Source: Phocoena phocoena (lineage: Eukaryota; Chordata; Mammalia; Artiodactyla; Phocoenidae). From it: a stretch of 64,000 nt of DNA. The stretch lies in assembly GCF_963924675.1 (NCBI RefSeq), contig NC_089230.1, positions 744,001 through 808,000 on the forward strand, written 5' to 3'. Within the stretch, counting starts at the first letter, position 1; each line of letters opens with the position of its first letter. Made by a program: the position numbers and the translations under genes. Under the pieces are notes generated by a model. That model worked only from the letters and a program-made list of their open reading frames with translations. It did no database searches and was not told the origin of the DNA. Positions 61,001 through 64,000 of this stretch are shown here, one piece after another.

Positions 61001-61858
61001 CTCATAGGTTTTGGGTCGTCGTGTCTCCACTGTCATTTGTTTCTAGGTATTTTTTGATTTCCTCTTTGATTTCTTCAGTGATCACTTCGTTATTAAGGAG
61101 TGTATTGTTGAGCCTCCACGTGTTTGTACTTTTTACAGATCTTTTCCTGTAATTGATATCTAGTCTCATAGCTTTGTGGTCGGAAAAGATACTTGATACA
61201 ATTTCAATTTTCTTAAATTTACCAAGGCTTGGTTTGTGACCCAAGATATGATCTATCGTGGAGAATGTTCCATGAGCACTTGAGAAAAATGTGTATTCTG
61301 TTGGTTTTGGATGGAATGTCCTATAAATATCAATTAAGTCCATCTTGTTTAATGTATCATTTAAAGCTTGTGTTTCCTTATTTATTTTCATTTTGGATGA
61401 TCTGTCCATTGGTGAAAGTGGGGTGTTAAAGTCCCCTACTATGAATGTGCTACTGTCGATTTCCCCTTTTGTGGCTGTATTTGCCTTATGTATTGAGGTG
61501 CACCTATGTTGGGTGCATAAATATTTACAATTGTTATATCTTCTTCTTGGATCAATCCCTTGATCATTATGTAGTGTCCTTCTTTGTCTCTTCTAATAGT
61601 CTTTATTTTAAAGACTATTTTGTCCAATATAAGAATTGCTGCTCCCGCTTTCTTTTAGTTTCCATTTGCATGGAATATCTTTTTCCATCCCCTTACTTTC
61701 AGTCTGTATGTGTCTCTAGGTCTGAAGTGGGTCTCCTGTAGACAGCATATATATGGGTCCTGTTTTTGTATCCATTCAGCCAATCTGTGTCTTTTGGTGG
61801 GAGCATTTAGTCCATTTACATTTAAGGTAATTATCGATATGTATGTTCCTATTCCCAT
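58047..61858 (-). pseudogene. L1 ORF2 (endonuclease/reverse transcriptase), broken
   Basis: When intact this encodes the L1 endonuclease and reverse transcriptase. The start ATG is at 61858-61856. Endonuclease landmarks remain in pieces: ITLNVNGLN, CCLQETHF, GDFN, IDHIL and SDH. Reverse-transcriptase blocks remain too ([27 protein letters not shown], and FADD at 59751-59762), as does the cysteine knuckle [18 protein letters not shown]. Breaks include a stop at codon 68, frameshifts near 61470 and 59810, a 17-bp tandem duplication at 60725-60758, and loss of 4 bases near 58099. Several hundred codons around 60480-61000 are scrambled. It cannot yield a full protein. Confidence 0.92.
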
Positions 61859-61916
61859 TTTCTTAATTGTCTTGGGTTCGTTATTGTAGGTCTTTTCCTT
61901 CTCTTGTGTTTCTTGC

Positions 61917-62218
61917 CTAGAGAAGTTCCTTTAGCATTTGTTGTAAAGCTGGTTTGGTGGTGCTGAACTCTCTCAGCTTTTGCTTGTCTGTAAAGGTTTT
62001 AATTTCTCTATGAAATCTGAATGAGATCCTTGCTGGGTAGAGTAATCTTGGTTGCAGGTTTTTCTCCTTCATCACTTTAAATATGTCCTGCCAGTCCCTT
62101 CTGGCTTGCAGAGTTTCTGCTGAAAGATCAGCTGTTAACCTTATGGGGATTCCCTTGTGTGTTATTTGTTGTTTTTCCCTTGCTGCTTTTTTTTTTAATC
62201 ATTCTATTTGGTTTTATT

Positions 62219-62259
<41 letters not shown>

Positions 62260-63080
62260 AGTACGCGGGCCTCTCACTGCTGTGGCCTCTCCCGTTGCGG
62301 AGCACAGGCTCCGGATGCGCAGGCTCAGCGGCCATGGCTCACGGGCCCAGCCGCTCCGCGGCATGTGGGATCTTCCCGGACCGGGGCACGAACCCGCGTC
62401 CCCTGCATCGGCAGGCGGACTCTCAACCACTGCGCCACCAGGGAAGCCCCCCTTGCTGCTTTTAATATGTTTTCTTTGTATTTAATTTTTGACAGTTTGA
62501 TTACTATGTGTCTTGGCATATTTCTCCTTGGTTTTATCCTGTATGGGACTCTCTGTGCTTCCTGGACTTGATTAACTATTTCCTTTCCCGTATTAGGGAA
62601 GTTTTCAACTATAATCTCTTCAAATATTTTCTCAGTCCCTTTCTTTTTCTCTTCTTCTGGAACCCCTATAATTCGAATGTTGGTATGTTTAATGTTGTCC
62701 CAGAGGTCTCTGAGACTGTCCTCATTTCTTTTAATTCTTTTTTCTTTATTCTGCTCTGCAATAGTTATTTCCACTATTTTATCTTCCAGGTCACTTATCC
62801 GTTCTTATGCCTCAGTTATTCTGCTATTGATCCCATCTAGAGTATTTTTAATTTCATTTATTGTGTTGTTCATCGTTGCTTGTTTCATCTTTAGTTCTTC
62901 TAGGTCCTTGTTAAATGTTTCTTGCATTTTGTCTATTCTATTTCCAAGATTTTGGATCATCTTTACTATCATTATTCTGAATTCTTTTTCAGGTAGACTG
63001 CCTATTTCCTCTTCATTTCTTAGGTCTGGTGGGTTTTTATCTTACTCCTTCATCTGCTGTGTGTTTTTCTGTCTTCTCAT
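61917..63080 (-). pseudogene. L1 ORF1 (RNA-binding protein), broken
   Basis: ORF1 encodes the trimeric RNA-binding chaperone of the L1 particle. The ATG is at 63080-63078 and the terminal TAG at 61919-61917. Codon 13 (63044-63042) and codon 92 (62807-62805) are TAA. The N-terminal heptad-like coiled-coil region and the RNA-recognition region (HTNIRIIGVPEEE, about 62660-62700) are recognisable. The insertion at 62191-62450 separates the C-terminal domain. Not functional. Confidence 0.9.
62191..62450 (-). mobile_element. Young CHR SINE inside L1 ORF1, with extra tail sequence
   Basis: Perfect 13-bp duplication ccttgctgctttt at 62178-62190 and 62451-62463. The insert has two T-runs, 62191-62196 and 62220-62257, separated by 23 unrelated bases (62197-62219). 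Read in the SINE direction this is body, long A-tail, 23-base segment, second A-run. The 23 bases are absent from the L1 at the target site. The ctttt/aa junction fits the L1 endonuclease preference. Confidence 0.95.
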
Positions 63081-63487
63081 TTTGCTTATCTTACTGTGTT
63101 TTGGGTCTCCTTTTTGCAGGCTGCAGGTTCGTAGTTCCCGTTGTTTTTGGTGTCTGTCCCCAGTGGCTAAAGTTGGTTCAGTGGGTTGTGTAGGCTTCCT
63201 GGTGGAGGGGGCTAGTGCCTGTGTTCTGGTGGATGAGGCTGGATCTTGTCTTTCTGGTGGGAAAGGGACCAGACAAAGTCCCTATTCTTTTGTCTCTGTT
63301 TATTCTTTTTTCTTTTGTCCTACCCTGGTAGGTGGGGACTTTCTTGCCTTTTGGGAGGTCTGAGGTCTTCTGCCAGCATTCAGTAGGTGTTCTGTAGGAG
63401 TTGTTCCACGTGTAGATGTATTTCTGGTGTATCTGTGGGGAGGAAGGTGATCTCCGCGTCTTACTCTTCTGCCATCTTCCCCTCGTC

Positions 63488-64000
63488 CCTCCCATACACA
63501 TTTGGCCATTGGACCAATTATTTTCGGGTAATGTGTTAATGTCACCCAGAATTAGTCTTCATGGAACACATTTTGACAGTCACTACCATAACCTAGTAAC
63601 TTGCTTGTGAACCAAACCCTAAGCCTTTGACAACTTAGTCTGTTCTTGTTTATCTCAGAAGCTGGCTGAACCAAGAGTAGCATGTCTCCGTGGCCCCCAC
63701 TGTTTCCAGCTGTGCCATCGCCACTGGAATCGACTAAGATTAAAAGGTCAGAAAACAAGTTTGTACATTTACACTCACGGCTGACCCCCCACCATTCTGA
63801 GTGACCTCCCCATGACGTTGGATGGGCTGCAGTGTGGGGAGTATTTGCCAGCATGAGGTCCCCCTAGTTCTTGAACCCCATCAGTGATGGCAAGGTGGCC
63901 CTTCATCTGGAGGACGGGCTTGGAGACAGTGCACTGGGGCGACTGAGTGGTGTGTCTGCATCCCGGCTTCTGGGGGCGCAGAAATGAGCCCGTTTTCCTA
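63488..64000. other. Unassigned spacer
   Basis: No gene or repeat recognised between the L1 5' end and the window edge. A 100-codon minus-strand frame at 63552-63854 has no visible domain. Confidence 0.4.

Larger units (their letters stand above)
57677..63487 (-). mobile_element. Near-full-length, inactive L1
   Basis: The most complete element here, in reverse: T-run tail, 3'UTR to about 58046, ORF2 58047-61858, a spacer of about 58 bases, ORF1 61917-63080 and a 5'UTR of about 400 bases ending near 63487. The 5' end (gaagatggcagaagagtaag when read on the minus strand) matches the start typical of cetartiodactyl L1s, though the 5'UTR seems shorter than a complete one. Both ORFs are broken and a SINE splits ORF1. 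No target-site duplication was found at the ends. Confidence 0.92.

Noticed and set aside
62083..62571. 162-codon + strand open frame, and similar frames at 2534-2917, 6131-6538, 23191-23796
   Set aside because: They translate poly-T tails and the inverted CHR SINE body; the same residues recur wherever a copy lies.

Overview
This is mammalian nuclear DNA, almost certainly from a whale or dolphin. The clearest evidence is a set of near-identical copies of the tRNA-derived CHR-type SINE typical of cetaceans, with older CHR relatives, cetartiodactyl-type L1 elements and ancient MIR and L2-like repeats. There are no operons, ribosome binding sites or densely packed open frames. I could not assign any stretch to a known protein-coding gene. 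The window reads as intergenic or intronic sequence shaped by layers of retrotransposition. This rests on recalled repeat consensus sequences, not on a database search.

Layout. 1-2150 is GC-rich and unassigned. 2.15-7.4 kb is mostly an old minus-strand L1 interrupted by three SINEs. 7.4-9.7 kb is unassigned apart from a GT microsatellite and a C-rich minisatellite. 9.7-16.5 kb holds MIRs, a short young L1, a degraded plus-strand L1 and, inside that, a 1.7-kb young L1 with a 383-codon open ORF2 tail. 16.7-19.3 kb has old L1 and LTR debris. 20.6-21.5 kb is CpG-rich. 22.9-23.8 kb is an old L1 with a SINE. 25.1-30.2 kb is an old endogenous retrovirus with two diverged LTRs, a primer-binding-site-like sequence and a possible env tail. 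33.0-33.9 kb is an old plus-strand L1 3' end.

The best candidate for real regulatory function is at 42.2-44.2 kb. It is a CpG island carrying GC boxes, an NRF1-like site, an ETS-like site and two identical CTCF core motifs facing each other, plus a candidate first-exon splice donor. At 44.5 kb lies a palindromic mariner-derived MITE similar to the source of the bovine miR-2284/2285 family.

46.4-47.05 kb holds a plus-strand SINE and a short L1. 53.4-54.2 kb is a truncated L1. 54.9-57.2 kb is an old L1 containing an older SINE. 57.7-63.5 kb is a near-full-length but dead L1 whose ORF1 is also split by a young SINE. All five younger L1s are on the minus strand. I found no RNA gene, CRISPR array or clearly new biological system. 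The most useful leads are the CpG island with its CTCF pair, the MITE hairpin, and two retrotransposon copies that seem to carry short 3' transductions.
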